DNA of 64,000 bases from Haliotis asinina (lineage: Eukaryota; Mollusca; Gastropoda; Lepetellida; Haliotidae), in the NCBI RefSeq assembly GCF_037392515.1, contig NC_090281.1, positions 48,894,645 to 48,958,644 of the forward strand, read 5' to 3'. Shown piece by piece: positions 47,560 to 58,145 of the stretch; within the stretch, counting starts at the first letter, position 1; every line of letters begins with the position of its first letter. The notes below the pieces were generated by a model. That model did no database searches. It saw only the letters and a program-made list of their open reading frames with translations, and was not told the origin of the DNA. Both the position numbers and the translations under genes were made by a program.

Positions 47560-47672
47560 AGGTAAACGTCTAAAACCTGCATTACTTAGGGTTCCCCTCC
47601 CACGTGAAGCAGACCACTGCGCCGGAATATAGCTAAAAGCGGCGCAAAACTAAATTCACTCGCTGACTCACT
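47560..47672 (+). mobile_element. S4 fragment with SINE terminus
   Basis: GTAAACGTCTAAAACCTGCA, GGGTTCCCCTCCCACGTGAA, CGGAATATAGCTAAAAGCGG and CGCAAAACTAAATTCACTCG. Parallels 23690-23745, and here the 3' terminus is retained. Confidence 0.65.
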
Positions 47673-47734
47673 ATCACTATTTTGGAAAATTTCATCGCAT
47701 TTCTTTAGTAATTATGACGTTTACTTGTATGATA

Positions 47735-47798
47735 AAAGCCGCCATTTAGCTGGAATACTGCTGAGTGCGGCGTAAAACTAAACTTACTCACTCACTTG
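47735..47798 (-). mobile_element. S2 terminal fragment
   Basis: GCCGCCATTTAGCTGGAATA and CTGCTGAGTGCGGCGTAAAA, then ACTTACTCACTCAC. A similar remnant (CTGGAATACTGCTGAGTGCG) is at 48259-48285. Confidence 0.85.
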
Positions 47799-48670
47799 TA
47801 TGAAAATATTTATCTTTATTGACGACGAGCATATGCTGCAAGGGCGAGGGTTGACGTTGATGTTGGGTATGACGGTTGATGAAACAGCATGTACATATCA
47901 CGAGGCGGAGGGGAAGAATCAGACACGTTCTATTCTAGGACAGTGGTGTGAACACAGGTGTAACCATTGAGCCAGGTGAATTGTGAATCATTGTACGACC
48001 TCTTCAAACAGGGGCTGACTCAGTTAACATGCTGCCTGAAACTCGCCATGGAATATAGATATACGATTTTCTTTTAGAAAATATACTTAAATTATAAACA
48101 TCATTTCTTTTGAAAGAAGGAATTTGAATTTAGTGTCACCATAGTTGTTTCTAGTATCTCTTTTCACTTTCACACGAGAATATCGGATCGGCTGAAAGAA
48201 AGTATGTCTTTGTCTGAATTGATGAGTTAATGAGAGTCATGTTTCGGTTTGATTACTGGAATACTGCTGAGTGCGACGTAAAGCAAGCAGAGAAAGCAAG
48301 CAACCAACCAACCAAACACACCCTTCCAGTCAACGGCTGGTGTCATTTCAGTCATCCGTTCATGCAATATTCATATTTTGCCCTCTACTCCCATTGCATT
48401 CAGTTTCGATGGATTAGCGAGACTGATTATTATTCTCTGGCGTTCACCTTTACAACGAGGAGGCTACCGTACAATACATAGCAATCGCTTAGCTTAACCA
48501 ATCGTCGCTAAATACCACTCCGTTAAAGGTACTCCCAGACATATACAGATCATTAAAGGGGAACTCCTCAACAGCCAATTGTCCATCTTATGTTAAGACC
48601 ATGAATTACTGAGGCAATGATCGCCTTGGATTGCTTCGACCTCAATGGTTTGTTTGTTTGTTTGTTTGCA
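47799..48670. other. No gene; SINE-end remnant and short repeats
   Basis: Apart from the remnant near 48270 and a (TTTG)n run at 48648-48668, nothing is recognised. An 83-codon frame (48230-48481) starts in the remnant. Confidence 0.35.
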
Positions 48671-48760
48671 ACACTAGTAATCAAATCTGAACCAGACACT
48701 CAAGTGATTAACATTCATGAGCATCGTTCTACGCAACTGGGATACAAGTCCATCAAGTCC
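48671..48760 (+). mobile_element. S2 5' part leading into array D
   Basis: GTAATCAAATCTGAACCAGA, CACTCAAGTGATTAACATTC and CTACGCAACTGGGATACAAG are the S2 body. The element continues without a break into the first unit of array D. Confidence 0.85.
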
Positions 48761-49760
48761 ATCCCGTTAGTCATTTCTAAGACAAGCATTGGATGATGAA
48801 GATCACTTCTGCATCAACTACGTCCATCCCGTTAGTCATTTCTAAGACAAGCATTGGATGATGAAGATCACTTCTGTATCAACTACGTCCATCCCGTTAG
48901 TCATTCCTAAGACCAGCATTGGATGATGAAGATCACTTCTGCATCAACTACGTCCATTCCGTTAGTCATTTCTAAGACAAGCATTGGATGATGAAGATGA
49001 CTTCTGCATCAACTACGTCCATTCCGTTAGTCATTCCTAAGACCAGCATTGGATGATGAAGATCACTTCTGCATCAACTACGTCCATTCCGTTAGTCATT
49101 TCTAAGACAAGCATTGGATGATGAAGATCACTTCTGTATCAACTACGTCCATCCCGTTAGACATTCCTAAGACCAGCATTGGATGATGAAGATCACTTCT
49201 GCATCAACTACGTCCATCCCGTTAGTCATTTCTAAGACAAGCATTGGATGATGAAGATGACTTCTGTATCAACTACGTCCATTCCGTTAGTCATTTCTAA
49301 GACCAGCATTGGATGATGAAGATCACTTCTGTATCAACTACGTCCATTCCGTTAGTCATTTCATGAAGATCACTTCTGCATCAACTACGTCCATTCCGTT
49401 AGTCATTTCTAAGACAAGCATTGAATGATGAAGATCACTTCTGTATCAACTACGTCCATTCCGTTAGTCATTTCATGAAGATCACTTCTGCATCAACTAC
49501 GTCCATTCCGTTAGTCATTTCTAAGACCAGCATTGGATGATGAAGATCACTTCTGCATCAACTACGTCCATCCCGTTAGTCATTTCTAAGACAAGCATTG
49601 GATGATGAAGATCACTTCTGTATCAACTACGTCCATCCCGTTAGACATTCCTAAGACCAGCATTGGATGATGAAGATCATTTCTGCATTAACTACGTCCA
49701 TCCCGTTAGTCATTCCTAAGACCAGCATTGGATGATAAAGATCACTTCTTACCTGGATGC
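48760..49760 (+). repeat. Array D: 65-bp minisatellite derived from an S2 tail
   Basis: About 16 units of 65 bases made of CATCCCGTTAGTCATTTCTA, AGACAAGCATTGGATGATGA, AGATCACTTCTGCATCAACT and ACGTC. The first 50 bases are S2 tail sequence (compare CCCGTTAGTCGCCTCTTACG then ACAAGCATGGGTTACTGAAG then ATCAGTTCT). Two units of about 47 bases share the same internal deletion (near 49355 and 49467), showing block duplication. After the last unit, TTCTTACCTGGATGCTGTGA resembles the expected S2 end, so the SINE tail resumes. Confidence 0.93.
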
Positions 49761-50466
49761 TGTGACCCCGTTGAACCCATGGTGACCACGTGTAGTCCAG
49801 TGTAACTTCGCTGACCAGCGTCACACGTGATCTGTATTACACGTTACACTTGGCGTGACCAAACTTGTCCATACCCGTTGAACTCCCGGGGCGCACCAAT
49901 CCAAGTGACGTCATCGTAGAAGTTGATTAGTTTTATTTGTGGACTCAGTCACGAATGAAATAATATAAATAACTAGGTACTGACAGTATAAATCACATAT
50001 CTGTACGTAAGTTTTACTTACGATTAATGATATTACCTAAGGAGGTAGCATACAAAATATGTTAATGTCATGAAATTGGTATAAGTATAAATTTGGTATT
50101 GGTATAAATTTGGTATCATACCCCCTTGTGGCACTATCTGTAGAAAGTAGTACGTCATAAAAAGGTCTCTTAAAAGAAATTGTTTACCATTATTATTCTG
50201 TATGTGTTTCATATACATTTCAGTATTGGTATGTAATAAAGCAGGAAAATTAATTTTCAAGGCAGTGTGTCAGATTTTACATATGAATCAACTTCTAAAA
50301 ATACAGGCATTTAAAAACATATTGTTTTATAAATAAAAAACAATGATTTTTATATTCACACTATATTAATATGCAAAAATGAAAAACAAAACAAAACAAA
50401 TGTCACCAGAGGGTATTAGCATTATCTCTGTTTAAAACAGCACAACCAAAATTAAATATTAAATAG
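49761..50466. other. No feature recognised
   Basis: Several CGTGTNNNCC/TNACACG-like snippets at 49790-49860, otherwise AT-rich. Confidence 0.35.
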
Positions 50467-50517
50467 AACCCGTCGTGACGAGCGAACGCTTTAACCACTG
50501 GATAGCCCACCGCCCCA
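50467..50517 (-). mobile_element. S1 head fragment
   Basis: CGTCGTGACGAGCGAACGCT and TTAACCACTGGATAGCCCAC, ending CCGCCCC. Only the tRNA-like 5' part is kept. Confidence 0.85.
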
Positions 50518-51484
50518 ACTGTTATATGAAAGTGTGTCAGTTGATGTTGGAAGAAAGCCCAAAGTGATGTATTTTTAGACTTTCATCACTTGATGGGTGA
50601 TGATCAAATCCACGATCATGGTGTTGATAACTCTAGAAATATAATTGGGAGTAACCGGATTCGAACCCACGATGATCGGTTTCTGTCCTGTCCAAGTGGT
50701 GCAACTCTTCAGAGCAAAGTGCGGTGCCTAAGACAATTCGACACTCAAAACAAAACTACGAGCCAGTCTACCATGAGGGGCAAATGATGGCGGTGCTGGA
50801 TTCCTAACGTTCACTATGTACTTGGGCTGACAGCCTCGCAGACTTTATTCCCTTAAAGAAACCAACCCAGGATAATTTCTGTGAGAAAGAGTAGGAACAT
50901 CATGACAGCGCTACTGACAGGTGTAGAAGCCTGTGGCAATGGAAGACAGGTGACTGATGTTTTTGATTCGACAATATATCGTAGAAAGGAAATGTTTAGT
51001 TACACACGACATCATCGCATTAAAAATCACCTACTCTTAGTGAATTAATGTACAATGTAATGTACAGCATTACGAAGCTCATTAAGTTCTTTTGGTTGGC
51101 CATAAAGTAGGTAATAGCTTCAAGCAAACACATAATTGTTAAACATGAAAAAAGGTGAATTTATACTATATTTCATGATTAATAAATCATAAAAAATGGC
51201 ATATCATACTAAGGTTAATTTAATAACAGCTTGTGGGAATTTCCAAATAAAATCGTGGATACGAAGAAACCATTAGCCTTTGGTGTCATCTCAAAAGCAA
51301 AATTAAGACTGTTTGAACAAGAAGCCCCTGAGGGATTACACGGTAAAGAGATCCTGGAGCTCCTGGCCACTGTAAGCTCCATGGCATCGCTCAGAAGCGC
51401 TTCCCATTCCCAGCCTTGCGCACGTCTTTTGTGCGGATTCGGTTTTTCTGCCGTTCTTAACGTGTGTATTTACGAAGTGAAGTG
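50518..51484. other. No gene; isolated tRNA-like B box
   Basis: The minus strand has GGTTCGAATCC-like sequence (50655-50670, ACCGGATTCGAACCCACGAT), probably another tRNA-derived remnant. The 91-codon frame at 51231-51506 is unrecognised and overlaps a duplicated segment. Confidence 0.4.
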
Positions 51485-51615
51485 GAATCGGGTCGATCAG
51501 AATTAAACGGCAAAACCATTAACTGACCACACCATAGAAAACTGAATATAATTTTATTTAAACACACGGTGTCAGATTTACAGTACAAGAGTTCGAGGCA
51601 CTATGTAACAGGCTC
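51485..51615 (+). repeat. Dispersed repeat, copy 1
   Basis: GAATCGGGTCGATCAGAATT, ACACCATAGAAAACTGAATA and GTCAGATTTACAGTACAAGA match 54626-54755 in the same order and orientation. No open frame or termini characteristic of a known class. Confidence 0.8.
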
Positions 51616-51888
51616 TAAGACATGCGGCAGAGTACTGAAGAATAACGTCACTGCTTATGCCTTGGCCGAGGCGTTGAAATCAGAATAGTACTGAAAACTG
51701 GCTGGTACTGGGTATTGCCAAATAGGTATAAACAGTGCCCTAGACAACACATAGGAAACAGATCAGGTTCTAAGTCCTAATTGTCCGCTTGTCACTCTTT
51801 CATAGGTATAACCAACCATCTACTAATTGCCATTTTAGAAACGAGGCAAATCAAACTTGCATGCATGTAACTTGGACAAATATGTTAT

Positions 51889-52043
51889 GTGAATGAGTGA
51901 GTTTAGTTTTACACCGGTTATTGCAATACCATGGCGGGGAACTCCAGAAATGGTCTTCACACATTGTACTCATGTAGGGAATCGAACACGGTTCTTCGTC
52001 GTGACGAGCGAACGCTTCTACCATTAAACTACCCCATCGCCCC
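51889..52043 (-). mobile_element. S1 tRNA-derived SINE, near full length
   Basis: GTGAATGAGTGAGTTTAGTT, CTCCAGAAATGGTCTTCACA, GAATCGAACACGGTTCTTCG and GTGACGAGCGAACGCTTCTA, ending CCCCATCGCCCC. Confidence 0.92.
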
Positions 52044-52419
52044 AATATGTTATGTAGCATAACAGTTACCACACAACAATAACAGTGCAATACCAACAAT
52101 ATCTGTTTGTGTACTAGTGTGAAACCTGGACAGTACTGGAGCGCTTTAGCACAGATACTTTCCATATGTAGATGTTTGTTTGTTCTATTTATGTGCCTTT
52201 CTTGCTTGAGATCTGTGTCAGATGTATATTCACAGTATATATGCCTCGCCTCCTACTATACCTTCTCTTGGTAGCATTGAAATATATACACATTTGTTTC
52301 TCGTGCAGTGTAGAGACAATAGCATTAACGTGTGATACCTTTGTCGTGAGATAAAGGTGATGAAATCATTAATATTATACTCTCACATGGAAATCTCCGA
52401 CTGTACAAAGTCCAAGGGT

Positions 52420-52559
52420 GACTGAATATGGCTTTTTGGCAAATTCCAGATATATTATTTGCCCGGGGGCACCAGAAAGGTGGACATTTAAGGGGAATCG
52501 AACCCGGGTCTGCGGCGTGACGAGGAAGCGCTTTAACCACTCGACTAACCCACTGCCCC
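52420..52559 (-). mobile_element. S1 tRNA-derived SINE
   Basis: GCACCAGAAAGGTGGACATT, GGGAATCGAACCCGGGTCTG, CGGCGTGACGAGGAAGCGCT and AACCCACTGCCCC are present. B box perfect. Confidence 0.9.
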
Positions 52560-53489
52560 AGAATGATAATGACACAATCGTTGCCATACCAGGATAGATA
52601 GAGAGTGTCACCATTTATAACACCATTGGTTAATACACATAATGAATTGCTGTGACGTCATTTCACACGTCACCTTAGTGGTTTACATGTTTCTGTTTGG
52701 CATACTGGTTGTAATATGTCTAAAATGTTGATTGGGAGGTCAGGCTCTGTCAGTTAGTCAGTACAATCTTTAATCACGATGTATATACATATGTCTGCAA
52801 GGCACACACTGAATTATTTATAGACCGCTTTTGCAATAAATGTTTAGCTCAAATGGCAGGACATGGCTTAATAGAAACAAACTATCTTTTAATTTCCTGT
52901 CAAAAACCTGAGGTGTAAGTACGATTGGCTGTGTCAAAGTTTTACGCACGTGTGAGATTTCACGGGTTTCATGTCTTGAATGTTATATATCTCATAAGAC
53001 CCGATCATGACGAATTTTACACTCGGCTCGCCTCGGTATGAAATGTCATCTCAGTCAGACCTGATGAAAATCTCCGTCGGCACTGTTTCACTCATCACGT
53101 GACAATACAAATTTACAAGCATTTGAAACCATGTTATTGTTAGAACTGTCACATTTCAACCATTTCCAAATTTGAATTGTACGTCTAATTTCGGTAAACC
53201 ATAAAATCAGTTGAGGGTAATCTGATCTTTCGTACATGGATTAATGAAATGTCATCTCTCTTTTAATGCCCGGGGAATGATGAGGGTTGCGGAATTACCC
53301 GAGGGATTCTGAGTGAGGCAGGGATCACATGGCCCAGTGGGTCTAGAGAGTATTTGCAAGACGTGACGGACATGGCATACGCTTTTCAAAATAGTTTCAA
53401 ATACACAAGGTCAAACCACCAATCTGTCTAAAATTGCAAATTGTTGAAGAAAATGTCTCCATACATTTGCAGCTTCACAGATGAGTTTG
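52560..53489. other. No feature recognised
   Basis: No exon or repeat recognised. Confidence 0.4.
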
Positions 53490-53700
53490 AGTAAGTGAGT
53501 AAAGTGAGTGAGTGAGTTTCAGCAATAGTGGAGCTATATAGTCTGTTAATAATCGAGACTGGACTAGATAATCCAGTGATCAACAGCATTAGCAAAATCT
53601 ACACATCTGAGATGCGATGACATGAGTCGAGCAAGTCAGCGAGCCTGACCACCCGATCCCGTTAGTCGCCTCTTACGACAAGCTTGGGTAACTGAAGACT
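53490..53700 (+). mobile_element. S2 SINE-like element, near full length
   Basis: GTGAGTGAGTTTCAGCAATA, GTTAATAATCGAGACTGGAC, ATAATCCAGTGATCAACAGC, GTCAGCGAGCCTGACCACCC and GATCCCGTTAGTCGCCTCTT are all present. It is followed directly by the LINE fragment. Confidence 0.93.
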
Positions 53701-53709
53701 ATCCGCATT

Positions 53710-54330
53710 CGTAGACATTTGTTTAGATACCGCTTGGATTTGTCTGGTTATCACGAACCCTGGGCGATGTTAATGCATTTATTAAACTTTTTCGTACCAG
53801 GGCTGTCGCCATCTTCAAACAGGACTGGCATTCATCACTGTATGAAAGTTCAAGATATGACTGTTATCGTGAGTTTAAATCTCTACTTGTACCTTAGTCG
53901 TATCTATACAACCTACGTAATACAAACCTTCGTAATGCTTTCATACGCCTGAGACTTGGTCTAAATGAGATATATATCAATCAAGGAAGACGTTCATCTA
54001 TTATAAAATCACAAAGGCTCTGTCCATTCTGTAACACTGTTGAGAATGAATTTCACTTTTTATTGGTCCTGTATATAATGATTTGAGGCAGATGTATTTA
54101 CCGCCATGGTTACGATCATACAAGAATGCTATAAAAAACTTTATTCAATACTTTCAAGTAAAGCATCCTTATTACAACAAGAGACAGCTCTATTTATTCA
54201 CCACGCGCTCATATTGAGAAGAGATTCACTGTAACGTGTGTCATATGTGTATATGTTGTACATATCATACATATATATTTTGTATATGGGCCACTAGCCT
54301 TCATGCAATAAACTGATTGAGTGATTGAAG
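53710..54330 (+). mobile_element. Decayed 3' end of a non-LTR retrotransposon (LINE)
   Basis: A broken frame reads DVNAFIKLFRTRAVAIFKQD, then WHSSLYESSRYDCYREFKSL. It meets an in-frame TAG, then resumes as NLRNAFIRLRLGLNEIYINQ and a CPFC...ENEFHFLLV block. After a +1-type shift it continues as YNDLRQMYLPPW and FIQYFQVKHPYYNKRQLYLF. The C-x2-C / H motif with FHFLL, followed by YNDLR, is typical of the C-terminal tail after the reverse transcriptase in many animal LINEs. It ends in an AATAAACTGATTGAGTGATT tail (54307-54328), a common LINE 3' end. The reverse transcriptase itself is absent (5' truncated), so this copy is dead. Confidence 0.85.
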
Positions 54331-54592
54331 ATCAATATTCTAACCCGTATTTTCACGGGTAAGTGAATGCTGTTTCACGCAGCTTGTCATTCCAACAAAA
54401 TCACAATGCGGCATACTTGGCTTCATGTGTAATTCCACTTCACCTTCTGTACCCGGGCCTTGCTCTTTCCACCTATGCTGGTTTGTCTCTTGTAATGTGA
54501 CGTCATAGTACTTGGTGAGTGGCGTTTGAGGATGCCTTGAGAAAAGCATTTCATATTGTCCAAACTGAAATGGAACATTGCACCACGGGTTA

Positions 54593-54788
54593 GGTGGCAG
54601 GTTTTAACATACATTAATTGAAATAGAATCGGGACGATTAGAACTAAACGGTAAAACTTAAAACTGATCTTGATCACACCATAGAAAACTGAATATGATT
54701 TGATTTAAACACTCCGCGCCAGATTTACAATACAGGAGGCAAGTAACAGGCCCGATGGTGGCAGGTTTTAACATCCATTAATTGAAAT
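54593..54788 (+). repeat. Dispersed repeat, copy 2, with flanking 33-base direct repeats
   Basis: The copy at 54626-54755 matches 51485-51615. It is bracketed by two near-identical direct repeats, GGTGGCAGGTTTTAACATAC then ATTAATTGAAAT (54593-54624 and 54757-54788). This arrangement could be a partial tandem dimer or short terminal direct repeats. Confidence 0.75.
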
Positions 54789-55128
54789 CAGTTCGTGTTG
54801 AACGCTGCATTAGGCGCCGAGGTGGTGCACTTTTGTCAATGAAAGTTTCAAAATAAATCGAAATCCCAATAACAAGTTTTTAACTTTTCTAAAGAATAAA
54901 AACAAATCGTTTCTCATAACGAGTCGGTTAAAGTTTCTCACACATACTCAATCTTACATAGGCAAGAAAATACTGATCAATATAATCGTTGGGTATTAGG
55001 TATTAAATGTGGTCTCTAATAAAGAATAGTGCTGACTCCCCCTTTCGTTCCTTCATCTCTCTCTCTCACACACAAACACAAAAAGACAAGAAAAAAACTA
55101 AATAAATCGTGTGGTGACGCCCCAAGTG
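54789..55128. other. No feature recognised
   Basis: A short CTCTCTCTCACACACAAACA run is near 55060. Nothing else. Confidence 0.35.
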
Positions 55129-55240
55129 CGTGAGCGAGTGTGAATTTTAGGTGGAGTACTCAGTACCTTAGGAATCGAACCCAGGTCTCTATAGTGCAAA
55201 GAGAATACGCTTTAACCACAAGGCTTTCAAATGCCCCAGA
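55129..55240 (-). mobile_element. S1 tRNA-derived SINE, internally deleted
   Basis: CGTGAGCGAGTGTGAATTTT, GGAATCGAACCCAGGTCTCT and ACGCTTTAACCACAAGGCTT are present. The middle is short. Confidence 0.8.
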
Positions 55241-55442
55241 TCGGGGCACTTTTTGGTGAACCTTTGGTCCTATAATATGTCAGTGGTAATAATGACCTGG
55301 TCGGACGGACATGTGTAAACAAACGCAATGACATCAAATTCAAGTTGATCAAAATGTGGTCATAAAAATGGTACTCTCGCAAATTTCCTTAATTACAATT
55401 AAACCTAATCAGGCTTTTATACGTGAAAATCTCAGATCCAAG

Positions 55443-55652
55443 TTAGACCTGATCTTCAGTAACCCATGTTTGTCGGAAGACTATAGCAGGGTCGGGTGGT
55501 CAAACTCCCTGACTTGGTTGACATATGCCTTCATGTTCCATTTTTGCAGATCGATGTTCATGCTGTTGATCGCTGGATTGTCTGGCCCAGACTCGATCAT
55601 TTACAGACATCTCCATATACAGTAGATGGAGTAAAATTAAACTCACTCCACC
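55443..55652 (-). mobile_element. S2 SINE-like element, minus orientation
   Basis: TTCAGTAACCCATGTTTGTC, GGGTCGGGTGGTCAAACTCC, TGCTGTTGATCGCTGGATTG and GGCCCAGACTCGATCATTTA, ending AATTAAACTCACTCC. Frames of 89 and 70 codons run through it. Confidence 0.9.
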
Positions 55653-56225
55653 ATTTATGTTGCCTTATTTTCCGCCGTGAGTATATATGCCGCTGTTTCC
55701 CCATCTGACTGCAGTGCCTCGACACAGTAACGTACTACCACTGGTAACAGATACAGCACTCACTCGCTTCTAGTTGCCATTCTTCAGTTGGATTGACGGA
55801 AAACTTAGCGTTCGGCGAAATCGATTTTAGATCGGCACTGGTATGTTCCGACCGTGGGGATTTTACGTGTGGTTCTCCCACTTACGAAAGTCGGCCACGC
55901 CGGCATATTTGACGAGATGGCACAGACAACAGGTTCAGAGTTTTTCGGAAACGGAATACATTCAAAATATGTACAATGTTATGCAATAAAAATTTAAAAT
56001 TAAAATCATGTCAGAAAGAGAAAAGTTGTTACTCGCCGAACGTTTGCCATTTTTTCGTATCAATTATAGAAGGCAATTATAGGGAAGCCATTGTAATCAA
56101 TCATGTGTTTTTCATTGAATGGTATTGGTGCGTGTCGCAGCTGGTAGATAGTGTACGTTTATGAGTATTTTTCCATTACCCTGAACCTTGGACTTCTGTT
56201 TGTTTTCATTTGTCATCCAACGTTT
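55653..56225. other. No feature recognised
   Basis: Nothing seen. Confidence 0.35.
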
Positions 56226-56352
56226 CTGGGGATAACCTAGTGATTAAAGCGTCCGTTCCTCACGTGTGAGGCCAAAATTTGGTGTCCCCCGCCGAGATAC
56301 TTCTGGATTATTTTCAAACGCGGCGTTAAACCCTACACGCTCACTCACACCC
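56226..56352 (+). mobile_element. S1 tRNA-derived SINE, B-box region deleted
   Basis: GGGGATAACCTAGTGATTAA, AGCGTCCGTTCCTCACGTGT, GGTGTCCCCCGCCGAGATAC and AAACGCGGCGTTAAACCCTA, ending GCTCACTCAC. The segment with the B box is missing. Confidence 0.82.
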
Positions 56353-57710
56353 TCTCTAATTTTCTGCTTTCGAACAGGAATCAAATATTTCTGATGTACG
56401 CAATAAGATACTCTTATCTATCCCCACAAGTCAACATACTCGTATACAGTAACGCTTGCTGGCATGTGTTCATGTTTGCCACTCTAAATACACAGGAGAT
56501 CCTAAATAACGAAGCTGAAAATACACAAGCTAAAATATCCCATATTTCATTATGCTGTTCGGATATTACGCTGTATCTTCTTCGTTTACAAGATGACACC
56601 AAAATGTTGTTCGCTTGGTGGTAATTTTAATCGGTGTCAGATCAAATGTACTGAAAAGTCCCTACTGCACTTAGCAATGTTGATTTTTCAAACAAATATT
56701 ATATTTCATTAAATATTACACCCTCCGAACGGAATTAGAACTTCTCATGATAATTTAGTTTGAGTCAAATCAAGTGCCGAGACACCGAAATAACACATCT
56801 CTGTGATGCTCCCGATAAAGGGTTTGAACATGGCTGTCTGTGTATGGATCAGCTATATCGGCTCACAGATCAAGTAACTGCTACGCGAGACCGCCGTTCT
56901 GGCTCAGTTTTCTAGCACACATTAAATTTGATGAAAATATGCGTCAGAAAAAGAAACACACATTCTAAGGCCATTCTCAACGGTATGCAGCGACTTCCTG
57001 GAACAAAGTTCCAGTTACTGAAAGAATTGTTTGGTTGAAATTGACTGGAAGTATTTCATTTATGTCGCAGTATGATTGCTTTATGTCGGAGGAGAGGTGG
57101 GATAAGCCATTATTATTAGACTATGTCGGTTTAAAACAAATGTAGCGGTAACTCCCCAAGGAACTTTATATAGTGCACATATCCATGCAGCTAGTGCTTA
57201 CTCAAGAGCGCTGATGTTTGTTTCCCTCAATCACTGGATGTCAATCTCAACATACATCCTATTATCAATCTCAGCTCCCTTGGGAGTGTACAATTCTTGC
57301 TGCCACAAGGCGCATCAAGTTTATTGTTGCTCTCTCATCCAAATGAGGTACCCATTCACAGCTGGGTGAACTGGGACGGTTAGTTACAATACGTTGTCCA
57401 TGGTGTACCTGCAACTAGGTGTTTGCATTTATTCATAAGGCCACCATCAAGTCAATTACCAACGGAGATTCTTTTAAGAGCACTGGGTTTCGTACTGTAC
57501 ACTAGGGTTTGTGACAAAAAGGACTGAGTCTGCACACAAAACTGACTCCTGGGTTTTACACCCGTAACAGATGGCCTCGATCCCACACCTCAACCTTGAT
57601 GGATCACTAGCCTGGCACTTTAGCCATTTCGCCCACCCTGCCAACTATACCTGAGTTAAAAAGAGGTGAGAGTGATGCCTGAGTTAGACCACTGTCACTG
57701 TAACCTGTTA
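56353..57710. other. No gene; weak tRNA-like remnant
   Basis: GATAAAGGGTTTGAACATGG near 56815 recalls a B-box region, and TCACAGATCAAGTAACTGCT follows. This is too decayed to classify. The 76-codon frame at 56394-56624 is unrecognised. Confidence 0.35.
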
Positions 57711-58145
57711 TATTTGAGGTTACACTTTCTAAGTAAAGTCTAGATTCTAGTTCTTTTTGGGGGGTCAAGTCTCTTTCAGAAATTGAACCTACACTGATCA
57801 ACTGCACAGAAAAGCAGCCATCTAACCCATTCAGCCACTGAAGCCTCCACAATAATTGAAGTAAGACAACTGGTAGACAGTGGACTTTGTGTATCTCTCA
57901 GATTAGTGTAAATTGGCACATCTCCCAAGACCAAAACCTCCCAATACACAATGCCATGTAGAAAGTGTTCAAATGTAACACATTATATGCTGGGTATTTG
58001 TAAATTTTGAAATTATGAATAATGGTGTATTTATTCATTGACATTCTGATAAAATATTGGTCATAAAAAGACCAATATCCCTAACTTATTTTGTCAAGTA
58101 TATTTGGGATTCCACTTTCAGTTAGAATCTAAACTTTACAGAGAA
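57711..58145 (-). mobile_element. S3 tRNA-like element with terminal hairpin
   Basis: TTACACTTTCTAAGTAAAGT leads into a decayed tRNA-like head (minus strand, about 57763-57850, GAATGGGTTAGATGGC-type A-box side). It is followed by GTAAGACAACTGGTAGACAG and ACACAATGCCATGTAGAAAG. At 58098-58145 a second arm-like copy forms a hairpin, with GGGATTCCACTTTC pairing to GAAAGTATAATCCC. An 81-codon minus-strand frame (57607-57852) is read through it. Confidence 0.65.

Noticed and set aside
53719..53952. 77-codon frame as a gene
   Set aside because: It is out of frame with the recognisable LINE-derived peptide that spans the same bases.
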